A stretch of DNA of 44,493 nucleotides from NCBI GenBank assembly GCA_948471115.1, contig CAOKRJ010000009.1, positions 1 through 44,493 on the forward strand, given 5' to 3'. Shown piece by piece: positions 1 through 8,711 of this stretch (within the stretch, counting starts at the first letter, position 1; every line of letters starts with the position of its first letter). The notes beneath the pieces are model-generated. The model worked only from the letters and a program-made list of their open reading frames with translations, did not search any database and had not been told where the DNA came from. This stretch comes from an uncultured Clostridium sp. Its GTDB lineage: Bacteria > Bacillota > Clostridia > TANB77 > CAG-508. The position numbers and the translations under genes are program-made.

Positions 1-633
<633 letters not shown>

Positions 634-672
634 TTAAGCCCTCCTTTTTATAATTCAAAATAAACAAATTTT

Positions 673-1683
673 TTATTTTGTAAAATAGTCTAACATCATA
701 GCCTTTTTTACTTTTTCCATAGTCTTTTTGGCTTCTTTTCTTGCTCTTTCTGTACCTTCTGTTAATATTTTATCTACTATTTCTGGATGTTCTTCATAAT
801 ACCTTCTTTTTTCTCTTATAGGTTCAAGTTCTTTATTTATATTGTTTGCTAATTGTTTTTTACATGCTACACATCCTCTTAATCCTTTTTTACATTCTTC
901 ACATACTGCTTTACACTCTTCTTCTGTACTAAATAATTTATGATAATATGAAACCATACATACATCAGGATTTCCCAAATCGTCCTTTTTTATTCTATTA
1001 GGGTCTGTTACAGCGTTCTTGACTTTTTTGTTTACCTCTTCTTCTGTGTCTGATAAATAAATAGCATTACCAAGAGATTTACCCATTTTTTCATTTCCGT
1101 CAAGTCCTTTTATTCTTTTTTCATTAGATAAAACTGCTTCTGGTTCGATTAATACATCACCATATATACTGTTGAATTTTCTAACAATTTCTCTACATTG
1201 TTCAATTAATGGCAGTTGGTCTTCTCCAACTGGTACTAATTCTCCATTAAATGTAGTTATATCTGCTGCTTGACTTACTGGGTATCCTAAAAATCCATAT
1301 GTAACACTTTCTCCAAATAGTTCTTTTTTTTGTGCTATTTCTGTTTTTACTGTTGGATTTCTTTGTAAACGTGCAATAGTTACTAGATTAGAATAGTAAA
1401 TGGTAAGTTCTGCTGTTTCTGGTATCATAGATTGTATGTATATAGTTGTTTTGTTAGAGTCAATTCCAACAGATAAATAGTCCATTGCTACTTCTCTCAC
1501 ATTTTTTCTGACTTTTTCTGGATTGTTAAAGTTATCTGTTAATGCCTGTACATCTGCTATTAATATATATTGGTCATACCCTTCGTTTTGCATTTTTACT
1601 CTGTTTTTTAAAGAGCCAAAATAATGTCCTATATGTAATTTTCCTGTTGGTCTATCTCCTGTTAAAATTCTCTTTTTTTCCAT
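673..1683 (-). CDS. trpS: Tryptophanyl-tRNA synthetase (DRPTG/HIGH subtype)
   Basis: Charges tRNA-Trp with tryptophan in the cytoplasm. It is a class I synthetase of 336 residues, the normal length. The ATP-binding signature is TGKLHIGH near residue 14-21 and the second signature is KMGKSLGN near residue 200. The opening ILTGDRPTG and the block QNPTVK look closer to the type II TrpRS known from Deinococcus than to Bacillus TrpS. A CEECKKGLRGCVACK stretch near residue 265 has four cysteines and might bind metal, which is inference. GGGAGG lies upstream of the ATG. It sits 18 bases after rpiB and 39 before obgE, so the three are probably co-transcribed. Confidence 0.96.
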   Translation of the reverse strand: MEKKRILTGDRPTGKLHIGHYFGSLKNRVKMQNEGYDQYILIADVQALTDNFNNPEKVRKNVREVAMDYLSVGIDSNKTTIYIQSMIPETAELTIYYSNLVTIARLQRNPTVKTEIAQKKELFGESVTYGFLGYPVSQAADITTFNGELVPVGEDQLPLIEQCREIVRKFNSIYGDVLIEPEAVLSNEKRIKGLDGNEKMGKSLGNAIYLSDTEEEVNKKVKNAVTDPNRIKKDDLGNPDVCMVSYYHKLFSTEEECKAVCEECKKGLRGCVACKKQLANNINKELEPIREKRRYYEEHPEIVDKILTEGTERARKEAKKTMEKVKKAMMLDYFTK

Positions 1684-1701
1684 AAATAATTATTTTCCTC
1701 C

Positions 1702-2148
1702 CTATTTCATATTTTTATTCTCTATCTCTGAAATTAAATTTACTCTTTCCATATGTCTTCCACCTTCAAATGGTGTAGCTAAAAACATTCTTACAATACA
1801 AATAGCTTCATTTACACTTATATAATCAGCTCCTAAACCTAAAATATTCGCATTATTATGCATTCTTGAATATTTTGCTGTTGTTTCATTATAACATGGT
1901 GTAGCTCTTACTCCTTTAAATTTGTTTGCAACTATTGACATTCCTATTCCTGATCTACAAATTAATATTCCTGTTTCTGCTGTTTTATTTTGTATTTTTT
2001 CTGCAACTTTAACTGCAAAGTCAGGATAGTTAACGCTTTCTTCTGAATATGCCCCAACATCTTCATATTCTATTCCTGCTTCTTCAAAATATTTTTTTAT
2101 TTCCTCTTTTAATTTATATCCTCCATGATCACTACCTATTACTACCAT
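1702..2148 (-). CDS. rpiB: Ribose-5-phosphate isomerase B
   Basis: Interconverts ribose 5-phosphate and ribulose 5-phosphate in the pentose phosphate pathway (RpiB/LacAB fold). The 148-residue protein starts with IGSDHGGYKLK and keeps the catalytic-loop cysteine in CRSGIGMSIVANK, where many RpiB proteins have CGTGIG, and the motif RMHNNANILGLG. LacA/LacB galactose-6-phosphate isomerase subunits share the fold, but there is no lac context. AAGGAA lies about ten bases before the ATG. It lies between fic and trpS on the same strand with short gaps. Confidence 0.93.
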   Translation of the reverse strand: MVVIGSDHGGYKLKEEIKKYFEEAGIEYEDVGAYSEESVNYPDFAVKVAEKIQNKTAETGILICRSGIGMSIVANKFKGVRATPCYNETTAKYSRMHNNANILGLGADYISVNEAICIVRMFLATPFEGGRHMERVNLISEIENKNMK

Positions 2149-2197
2149 TAAACTACATTCCTTTCTTTTTTATTATTTATTTTAAATTTTCTGATAT

Positions 2198-2858
2198 CTA
2201 TCCATCAAATACAATACCATCAATACAGTTATCATAAATGAATTGTTTTATTCTACAATTATCATCTGTACTATAAAAGTTCGAAAGTAAAATATTAAAC
2301 TCTTCTAATTTATTGTCTGGAACTTTGATAATACCTACACCATTTTCTATCATAATTTTATTTGCACAAATATTACTTGTCCTTTTATTTCCATCCCAAA
2401 ATAATTGACTTCTCATACCATATAGCATATATTCAATTGCTCTTTCTGTGGGATTTTCTATTTGTAAAATTTCTTTTATTCTGTTTCCTACATTCTCTAT
2501 GATAGGAATTTCTGGAATATAATCTGTTCCTGTTATTTCTACTTTTCCGTTCTCTAAAGTTTCCCCACGAAAGACTTTCGTTTCGTGCGACATATTCATT
2601 TACTCTACAAATAAAATCAATGTTAAATTCTTTATCAATATTGTTTATTACATATTTCCAAGCATCTCTTAAATTCAATATACATTGTATTTCATCTATC
2701 TTCAAGTCTGGAACATTTACTCCATCTAATATTGTTTTAGTCTGTGGAAATGTTATGTTTAAACCTTCCATTCTTGCATTTGCATAAATATTGTCTACTA
2801 AATTTCTTTTTGCCAAGAATATATTTTGTTCCATTGTTAGATTATATTTATTGCGCAT
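2198..2858 (-). CDS. Fic/DOC family protein, read through a +1 frameshift, altered Fic motif
   Basis: Fic proteins usually transfer AMP or another nucleotide part to target proteins. The first frame gives the N-terminal helices, with ANARMEGLN resembling the inhibitory-helix motif of class II Fic proteins, followed by ARNESLSWGNFR. The second frame continues with VEITGTDYIPEIP and the Fic loop QLFWDGNKRTSN. One extra C at 2549, in an in-frame CGG codon (codon 104), separates the two. The total of 661 bases is 220 codons plus one. Skipping the C gives WGNFREGKVEITG, with the Gly expected between the helical domain and the core. In the loop the usual catalytic His (HxFxDGN) is Gln, so AMP transfer activity is doubtful. 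It could be a decaying gene, but no other lesion was seen. Confidence 0.85.
2541..2550 (-). other. +1 frameshift site in fic (ACGGAAAAGT)
   Basis: The minus strand reads GAA CGG AAA AGT in the zero frame and GAA-(C)-GGA AAA GTA in the frame that restores the Fic core (Glu-Gly-Lys-Val). The extra base is the C at 2549. The decamer differs from the obgE and truA sites at one base. Confidence 0.75.
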
Positions 2859-2953
2859 ATCATATTCCCTTCCTTAATGTATAAATTAATTTTTCCTTAA
2901 CTTATACGCAAAGTATATCATATATTTATCTTCTTTACAATATAATTTTTAGT

Positions 2954-4015
2954 ATGAAAAGAAGAAGTTTTAAATTTATGTTGTTTTCTGTAAAGAAAAA
3001 TTTATTATCAATTATTTTTATTTTATTTACAATATCACTTGTGGTATTTTCAAATTCTAACTTGTCTGCTGCAAAAACAGGTTTATCGTTATGGGCAAAT
3101 TCCGTTGTTCCTTCACTTTTTCCTTTTTTTATTGCAACAGAATTATTAAGTTATACTAATGTAATTTCAATGCTTGGAGCTCGTCTAAATTTTTTAATGA
3201 GACCACTATTTAATGTTCCTGGAGAAGGTTCCTTTCCTTTTATTATGGGTATAATTAGCGGATACCCAACAGGTGCGAAAATTGTTTCTAAGTTTAAAAA
3301 TGATGGTATTTGCACCTCCATTGAGGCTGAACGTCTTTTAGCTTTTACTAATAATTCAGGTCCTCTTTTTATAATTGGAACTGTTGGTATATCCCTTTTT
3401 GGTAGTATAGAAATTGGTATATTACTTTTGCTTACACATATATTGGCATGTATTACAGTAGGTATTCTTTTTAGATTTTGGAAATATGATAAATCACATA
3501 AATCTTCATCAAAATATGTGTCTAAAGTTTCTAGTAGTTCTTCTGCTAATATAAGTAGTTTGGGAAAAATATTAGGTGCAAGTATTACAAGCGCAACTCG
3601 TACTGTAGTTCTTATTGGTGGTTTTGTTGTACTTTTTAGTGTGATTATTTCTATTGTTAATAGTAGTGGAGTTTTAGATTTACTTTGCAAAATTATTAAT
3701 CCATTTTTAAGAACCCTAAATATAGATTCTAGGTTTTCCTCTGGGCTTATTAGTGGTATTATTGAACTTACAAATGGCGTGAGTATTATATCTTCTATTT
3801 CAGTAAAGGCAATTTCTACTAATATTATATTTTGTGCATTTTTACTTGGTTTTGGCGGTATTTCTGTAGTTTTGCAGGTATTTAGCATAGTTTCAGAGGC
3901 TGGTATTTCAATTAAACCATATATTTGGGGTAAGTTATTACAGGGAGTTTTTGCTGCATTATATACTTATTTAATTATAAGTAATTTTCAAATTTTTAAT
4001 TTGGATTTAATTTAA
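2954..4015 (+). CDS. ylbJ: Sporulation integral membrane protein YlbJ
   Basis: YlbJ is a multi-pass membrane protein needed for spore cortex formation in Bacillus, with a nucleoside-transporter-like gate fold. The 353-residue protein has about eight hydrophobic segments, the block LWANSVVPSLFPFF near residue 47, the motif GIISGYPTGAK near residue 100 and NNSGPLFIIGTVG near residue 135, all typical of the family. No clear Shine-Dalgarno precedes the first ATG. A start at 2981 (MLFSVKK) is possible. It is divergent from fic, 95 bases away, and its end overlaps the end of the convergent gene by four bases. Its presence suggests an endospore-forming lineage. Confidence 0.9.
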   Translation: MKRRSFKFMLFSVKKNLLSIIFILFTISLVVFSNSNLSAAKTGLSLWANSVVPSLFPFFIATELLSYTNVISMLGARLNFLMRPLFNVPGEGSFPFIMGIISGYPTGAKIVSKFKNDGICTSIEAERLLAFTNNSGPLFIIGTVGISLFGSIEIGILLLLTHILACITVGILFRFWKYDKSHKSSSKYVSKVSSSSSANISSLGKILGASITSATRTVVLIGGFVVLFSVIISIVNSSGVLDLLCKIINPFLRTLNIDSRFSSGLISGIIELTNGVSIISSISVKAISTNIIFCAFLLGFGGISVVLQVFSIVSEAGISIKPYIWGKLLQGVFAALYTYLIISNFQIFNLDLI

Positions 4016-4368
4016 TATCTTCTATATCTAGTATTACATCCACATGATGAATTATTATCTAAGTTTTGAGTGTTTAATGTGGTATTAATACTATTTACAG
4101 TTGCACAGTTTGTTGTATGATTACAATTATTATCTCTTATAATTTTTGAAATTAGTCTTGTGATTATTGCTGATATAAATGCAAGGATTGTATATAGAAT
4201 GGCAAATATTAGGAAATTGGCATCGAAAAACGCAAATGTAACAATTAAAAATATAGCAAAGAATATGGCTGCTACTTTTATGGGGCAATGTAATATAGTT
4301 TCAAATACACTTGCTAGTATAATGGTTGCAATTGGTAATGCAAATAATAACAATAATAAATTAGTCAT
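4012..4368 (-). CDS. Small membrane protein, function unknown
   Basis: The 118-residue protein has three closely packed hydrophobic segments (residues 2-22, about 30-50 and 52-75), followed by a polar Asn/Thr-rich tail with CNHTTNC and CGCN near the end. GGAG is placed well before the ATG. The length and the N-terminal hairpin recall small DUF2651-type membrane proteins, but that is a guess. The gene converges on ylbJ and the two stop codons overlap by four bases. Confidence 0.6.
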   Translation of the reverse strand: MTNLLLLLFALPIATIILASVFETILHCPIKVAAIFFAIFLIVTFAFFDANFLIFAILYTILAFISAIITRLISKIIRDNNCNHTTNCATVNSINTTLNTQNLDNNSSCGCNTRYRRY

Positions 4369-4464
4369 ATATATGTATCTCCTTTATTTTTCAATTTTAT
4401 ATATACTATTCATTTTATAAAAATTTGTTACAAAGAAAAATTCTAAAGTTTCCTGTACCTATAA

Positions 4465-4496
4465 CAAACAGCGATTGCATACACAACCGCTGTTTG
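4465..4496 (-). terminator. Hairpin after the 4516-5195 gene pair
   Basis: CAAACAGCG pairs perfectly with CGCTGTTTG across a 14-base loop, about 20 bases beyond the stop of the minus-strand gene at 4516. A T-run is lacking on the minus strand, so it is a weak intrinsic terminator or an RNA-end stabiliser. Confidence 0.5.
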
Positions 4497-4515
4497 AAAT
4501 TTTTAGGATTTAAAG

Positions 4516-4950
4516 TTATTCGGTCTTTTCTGTATCTTCTGCTGCCTTTTCAGCCAAATGTCTCAGATAATCCCTAACCTCAATTTCGCTTACCTGTCGA
4601 TCAATGGGAACACATTTTACAGGGTCAAATTCTTCACCTTTGATGTCGTTTATCCAGTCTTCCCCTGCTGTAAAAAGCTTAACTAACCATTCTATGATTT
4701 CTGGATTAGTCAACTCTTTTATTGACATTCCATAGCTGTCAATAATTTCACCAATCGTCCCTGTAAATTCATCTTTCTCAGATAGTCCGTCAATTCCTGT
4801 GAACCTGCACTCCTCAATAGGAGTCGAAAGGCATCTGTTTTTGAATTCAATCTGTAAGTTTCGGAGATTTATACTTCCACCATACAGATTTCTCAACTCT
4901 TCCAAAAACTGCTCTTTGTCCCTAATTCCTATGCCTAATCTGTTTTCCAT
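4516..4950 (-). CDS. Orphan cytoplasmic protein, function unknown
   Basis: No family was recognised in this 144-residue, acidic, soluble protein. Its N-terminal segment FLEELRNLYGGSINLRNLQIEF matches, in spacing, a unit found twice in the protein encoded just upstream (aromatic-L-E-x-L, YG, then L and I/F). The rest contains EFTGTIGEIIDSYGMSIKEL and a Glu/Lys-rich end. The start has AAGGAGG at an ideal distance. It follows the 4986-5195 gene by 35 bases and shares its promoter and its more balanced codon choice. It could be a phage- or plasmid-derived accessory gene. Confidence 0.6.
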   Translation of the reverse strand: MENRLGIGIRDKEQFLEELRNLYGGSINLRNLQIEFKNRCLSTPIEECRFTGIDGLSEKDEFTGTIGEIIDSYGMSIKELTNPEIIEWLVKLFTAGEDWINDIKGEEFDPVKCVPIDRQVSEIEVRDYLRHLAEKAAEDTEKTE

Positions 4951-4985
4951 TTGTTTTCCTCCTTATGTTGTGGTTGGAGTATCTT

Positions 4986-5195
4986 TTAAAGAATCTCACA
5001 TTTTATTATCTCCTTTAAACGAAAGGCTCCTCCATACTTGTTCCACAGTTGTTCTAAGTACTGTTTCTTCTCCCTCTCACAATGAATTTCATGTTGGAGT
5101 ATTTCTCTCAACTGCTTAGTTTCTCCATACATGTCCTGCAGTTCTCTTAAATACATTTCCTTCTGTGTCCGGTTTATAACCTCTCCATTTTTCAT
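4986..5195 (-). CDS. Orphan 69-residue protein with two copies of a YLxxLxxxYG unit
   Basis: The protein is charged and probably helical. Two similar halves can be seen: YLRELQDMYGETKQLREIL (about residues 15-33) and YLEQLWNKYGGAFRLKEII (about 46-64), each followed by a short segment ending in Cys. The same unit opens the next gene's product. AAAGGAG lies about nine bases before the ATG. Codon 9 is CGG (AAC CGG ACA), one of only two in-frame CGG codons found outside the frameshift sites. If CGG were skipped here, a stop would follow eight codons later, so the long frame requires CGG to be read. Function unknown. Confidence 0.55.
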   Translation of the reverse strand: MKNGEVINRTQKEMYLRELQDMYGETKQLREILQHEIHCEREKKQYLEQLWNKYGGAFRLKEIIKCEIL

Positions 5196-5254
5196 CTTAC
5201 TCTACTCCTTTTTTTATTTTTTATTGCTTTGTGACCTTGTCACTTGTATTTTAT

Positions 5255-5283
5255 ATTGTAGCAAAATTATAGTGAAATGTCAA
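5255..5283 (-). promoter_or_regulatory. Sigma-A-type promoter of the 5195-4516 gene pair
   Basis: On the minus strand TTGACA (5283-5278) is followed after exactly 17 bases by TACAAT (5260-5255). Transcription would start near 5248, about 50 bases before the first ATG. The near-consensus match suggests strong constitutive expression. Confidence 0.75.
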
Positions 5284-5580
5284 TTTTATGTTAAGTTTCT
5301 GGTAATATAATTTGACTTTTTAATGGGAAATTGTTAATTTTTGATTTTTTGTAATGTATTCCCAGTAATAAATTTTAAAATTTGCTAACAATACCATTAA
5401 TATGATTTGTGATTTCATATTGAAAAATTTTAAAAATAATCAGCATCTTACGTCGTTATTTCAAATACAAAAAATACTCAATGTACACAAGTACACCTCC
5501 GCTTTTTTGATTTGAAATGCCTAGCAATATACTAATTCTTTTTAAAATTTAATTTTACTTTAGAAAGGAATATTATAATT
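5284..5580. other. Intergenic region holding a long imperfect hairpin
   Basis: No gene was seen in the stretch before the surface protein gene. It contains an inverted repeat, ATTTCAAAT (5458-5466) with ATTTGAAAT (5510-5518), extended inward by A6/T6 runs and an inner TGTAC/GTACA pair (5482-5495). AGAAAGGAAT just before 5581 is the binding site for the plus-strand gene. A TATACT at 5528-5533 could be its -10 box, with a poor -35. The hairpin may end transcription or be a small repeat. Its function is not known. Confidence 0.5.
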
Positions 5581-6906
5581 ATGAAAAGAAAATTTTTATT
5601 TATTTTATTGTTAGCTTTTGCTTTTCTTACATTTTTTACTCTTACAGATAATGTAAAAGCTGCTGAACCATCTTATGGAGATGATGGTAATGGATATATT
5701 ACTCTCGGTTCTCAAAAATGTTTCTTCGCAAATGGTACACATATTAGTATAGAAGAAAGAGATGATGGAGCTCAAGGAGCTAAAATTGTATGGCTTAATG
5801 GAACTGAGACTAAAACTGTAAATGTTCCTAGTGATATTAACGTATTTGGTGGCGCTCATCATGATGCTACTAATTACCCAAGTACTAAAATTACTATGAA
5901 TGGCGGAACTGTTAAAAATGTATTTGGTGGTGGTCTTCACCAAAGTTCTGTAACAAATGCAGAGGTTATTATTAATGGTGGAAAAGTAACTGGTAGTGTA
6001 ACTGGCGGTGGTGCAAATATATTTGCTAATAGTGATTCTGGTTCACATACAGGCTCAAGTTTCGAAACAGTAGTTACAAATGCAACTACTACTATAAATA
6101 ATGGTAGTTCCTATAACGTTTTTGGTGGTGGTGAAGGATATTCTACTACAAATAATGTATCACTTAATATTAATGGTGGTACTATGAGTTATGTTACAGC
6201 TGGTGGTTCTAATGGAACTACTGGTAATGCAAATGTTAAAATTACAAGTGGTCAAATTGCTTTATTACAGAGTGTTAACCGTGGACAGGTTTCTTCAGCA
6301 GACATGCGTGTACTAGGTGGTACTATTGATAAACTTTATGTAGGTGGAGAAACAGAAGATGCTAATGTTACTGGTTCTATTGGTTCTGTAGGTTTAGATA
6401 TCACTGGTGGTTCTGTTGTTAATAATTTATACATTGGTAAAAGTGGTGGACAATTAATTGGAACAAATGGAAATAATACTAAAGTTGATGTAGATATTTA
6501 TCTTGGGGCAACTGTAAATATGCCAAATCCAGGTGAATTTCAAAATTTTCCAGTTACACAATATGTTTTTGTAACTATAGATGATAATAGATTTGAATTA
6601 GAAGCTGGAAAAACTTTAGCTGATATTCCTGAGTTACCAGCTATAAAAAATCTAGCAGGTAAAGAGTTCGTTCATTTCGTTAAGGCTGATACTGGTGAAG
6701 TTTTTGAGGAATCTACTCCTGTTAATTCTAATTTAGATTTAAAAGCAGTCTATAAAGCTGTAGAAAAACCAGCTCCTGAAGTTGTACCAGATAAAAAAGA
6801 TGAAACTCCAAAAACAGGCGAAAATAATTTATTTAATATTATAGCTATAACTTCATTAATTTTCTCATTAGTAGGATTTGTAATCGCAAGCAAAATAAAA
6901 AGATAA
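5581..6906 (+). CDS. Sortase-anchored, Gly/Asn-rich repeat surface protein
   Basis: The 441-residue precursor has a signal peptide ending at VKAAE (about residue 28) and a long middle part made of short beta repeats of the type INGGTV..VFGGG (about residues 95-320), which suggests a beta-helix or solenoid. A more ordinary domain follows (about residues 330-395). The C-terminal sorting signal is TPKTG at residues 409-413, a hydrophobic segment and the tail KIKR. (S/P)PxTG-like signals are used by class B sortase in Clostridioides difficile, and a class B sortase gene follows directly. The protein would be covalently linked to peptidoglycan. Its ligand or role is not known. Confidence 0.85.
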   Translation: MKRKFLFILLLAFAFLTFFTLTDNVKAAEPSYGDDGNGYITLGSQKCFFANGTHISIEERDDGAQGAKIVWLNGTETKTVNVPSDINVFGGAHHDATNYPSTKITMNGGTVKNVFGGGLHQSSVTNAEVIINGGKVTGSVTGGGANIFANSDSGSHTGSSFETVVTNATTTINNGSSYNVFGGGEGYSTTNNVSLNINGGTMSYVTAGGSNGTTGNANVKITSGQIALLQSVNRGQVSSADMRVLGGTIDKLYVGGETEDANVTGSIGSVGLDITGGSVVNNLYIGKSGGQLIGTNGNNTKVDVDIYLGATVNMPNPGEFQNFPVTQYVFVTIDDNRFELEAGKTLADIPELPAIKNLAGKEFVHFVKADTGEVFEESTPVNSNLDLKAVYKAVEKPAPEVVPDKKDETPKTGENNLFNIIAITSLIFSLVGFVIASKIKR

Positions 6907-6965
6907 CCTATAAATGATTTGATATTCAATAGCATAAATTTAAAGTATAACTATTTTAAATAGTA

Positions 6966-6987
6966 GGGCGGACTTTTCCGTCCGCCC
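6966..6987. terminator. GGGCGGAC/GTCCGCCC hairpin between substrate and sortase genes
   Basis: A perfect 8-bp GC-rich stem with a 6-base loop lies about 60 bases after the surface protein stop and 70 before the sortase start. There is no strong T-run, so it may attenuate rather than end transcription, giving more substrate than sortase. It belongs with the other GGGCG palindromes of the window. Confidence 0.5.
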
Positions 6988-7056
6988 ATTAATTGCATTT
7001 GATAAATTTCATTAAAATATTTTTCACCACATTTTATAAAAAGGAGTAAAATAAAA

Positions 7057-7860
7057 ATGAAGGCTAATAAAAGAAATAATTTACTTATTATAAAATATAT
7101 CATTATAATAATATTTTCTATATTAATTCTTATATCTTTTATATTTTTAATAACAACTAAGTATATAGAATATAAAGAAAAAAAGGATTATGAGTCTTTG
7201 GCTGATTACATTGTTAATAATGAAAATCAAGGTATTTTTATGGATGGTTCACAGGCTAAAGCTAAAGATAAGGCAGAGAAAATTTTAAAATTAGAAGAAC
7301 TAAATAATCAATATAAAGATGTTGTAGCATGGTTAGAGATACCTGGTACTAGTATTAATTATCCAGTTGTACAAGCTCAAGATAATGTTTATTATTTAGA
7401 CCATACATATAAGAAAACATATTCATCTAGAGGGTCTATTTTTTTGGATAAAGATGTTAGTTTTGAAAAACCAAGTGATAATTTTTTAATTTATGGCCAT
7501 AGAAGCAAAAGTGGTACAATGTTTGAAGGATTATTAGAATATGAGAATGAAGGTTTTTATCAAGAGCACAAAATAATCAATTTCTCTACATTACAAGAGG
7601 ATTCAGAGTATGAAATTTTGGCAGTTTTTCGTTCAAGAGTGTACAATAAATCTGACACTAATGTATTTAGATATTATTTTTTTATAAATGCTGAAAATGA
7701 AAGTGAATATAATAATTTTATATTAAATTCTAAAAAAGCTTCTCTTTATGATACTGGTGTTAATGCTTCTTATGGTGAACAGCTATTAACTCTTTCTACA
7801 TGTGCATATCATACAGAAGATGGGCGATTTGTTGTTGTTGCAAAAAAAATTAAGTATTAG
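7057..7860 (+). CDS. srtB: Class B sortase
   Basis: This membrane-anchored transpeptidase cleaves a sorting signal and joins the protein to the cell wall. The 267-residue protein has one N-terminal membrane anchor (about residues 11-33) and the catalytic domain outside. The triad residues are visible: His148 in IYGHRS, Cys249 in TLSTC and Arg257 in EDGRFVVVAKK. The TLSTC-x7-R spacing and the WLEIPGTSINYPVVQ block fit class B rather than class A. AAGGAG precedes the ATG. The neighbouring gene encodes a protein ending in TPKTG, the obvious substrate, and the two form a self-contained anchoring pair. Confidence 0.92.
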   Translation: MKANKRNNLLIIKYIIIIIFSILILISFIFLITTKYIEYKEKKDYESLADYIVNNENQGIFMDGSQAKAKDKAEKILKLEELNNQYKDVVAWLEIPGTSINYPVVQAQDNVYYLDHTYKKTYSSRGSIFLDKDVSFEKPSDNFLIYGHRSKSGTMFEGLLEYENEGFYQEHKIINFSTLQEDSEYEILAVFRSRVYNKSDTNVFRYYFFINAENESEYNNFILNSKKASLYDTGVNASYGEQLLTLSTCAYHTEDGRFVVVAKKIKY

Positions 7861-7916
7861 TATATTTCTAATACTTAATTTTTTATATTCTATACCATAG
7901 TTTCTAAAAAGTTTTC

Positions 7917-8652
7917 TTAATATTTTACTTCTACTAGATACAATCCCTGTGGTGGCAAAGTCTTTCCTGCTCTTTCTCTATTCTGAGACTTTATTATTTC
8001 TGGTATTTCTTCTGGTTTTATTTTTCCTAATCCTACTTCTAGTAGTGTTCCTGATATTATTCTTACCATGTTATATAAAAAACCATTTCCTGTTAATTCT
8101 ATATATATTCTATCTTCTTGTTTTGTAACATCTGCTTTATATATTGTTCTTACACTACTTTTTGATGATGTTCCACTAGATTTAAATGCTTTAAAATCAT
8201 GTTCCCCTTCAAAATATTTTGCTCCCTTTTGCATTGCTTTTATATCTAGTTTTCCTGAGAAGCAATATTCCATATTCCTATATATAGCTGTTCCATATTC
8301 TGAGTTATTTATTACATATCTATAAGTTTTTTGTTTACAATTAAATCTACTATGAAATCTCTCTTCTATTTCTTCTGCTTTTTGTATTCTTATTGATTTT
8401 TTTAGATATGTATTTATGGCAATTGGTATTTTTTCTATTGGGATATTAGAGTTTGTTTTAAAGTTTGCAACTTGTCCGTAGTGCATGAACACCTGCATCT
8501 GTTCTCCCTGATGCATTTAGTTCTACTACCTCTCCCGTAATGTTTTGTATTACTTGTTCTATTTCTCCTTGGATATTTAATTTATTTGGCTGTTTCTGCC
8601 ACCCATTAAACCCGCTTCCATCATATTCTATTGTTAATTTTATGTTTCTCAT
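7917..8652 (-). CDS. truA: tRNA pseudouridine(38-40) synthase TruA, read through a +1 frameshift
   Basis: TruA makes pseudouridine in the tRNA anticodon arm. The first 58 codons contain [10 protein letters not shown] and the catalytic-Asp motif GRTDAGVHA. The rest ([34 protein letters not shown][10 protein letters not shown]) lies in the next frame and ends at 7917. The change occurs at one extra C (8478) in codon 59, CGG. Skipping it gives GVHALGQVANF, in line with the GVHAxGQV of the family without a gap. The 736 bases equal 245 codons plus one. All catalytic and folding blocks are otherwise intact, which argues against decay. Confidence 0.92.
8470..8479 (-). other. +1 frameshift site in truA (ACGGACAAGT)
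   Basis: The minus strand reads CTA CGG ACA AGT in the zero frame, reaching a stop six codons after CGG. The family frame is CTA-(C)-GGA CAA GTT (Leu-Gly-Gln-Val). The decamer is identical to that in obgE. Confidence 0.8.
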
Positions 8653-8711
8653 AGTTTTATTCCTTTATATCTTTCAAATATTTGTTCTTTTCGTGTTGAC
8701 TTTTTTTCATT

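Noticed and set aside
3151-3888. Long minus-strand open frame opposite ylbJ
   Set aside because: It is an antisense shadow of ylbJ, with no binding site and no sensible domain.
5255-5283. Phage or integrated element at 4516-5195
   Set aside because: No integrase, attachment repeats or phage genes are present; only composition and lack of homologues point to transfer.
6972-6981. A further copy of ACGGAAAAGT on the minus strand
   Set aside because: It lies in the loop region of the hairpin between the surface protein and sortase genes, with no coding frame, so it is not a frameshift site.
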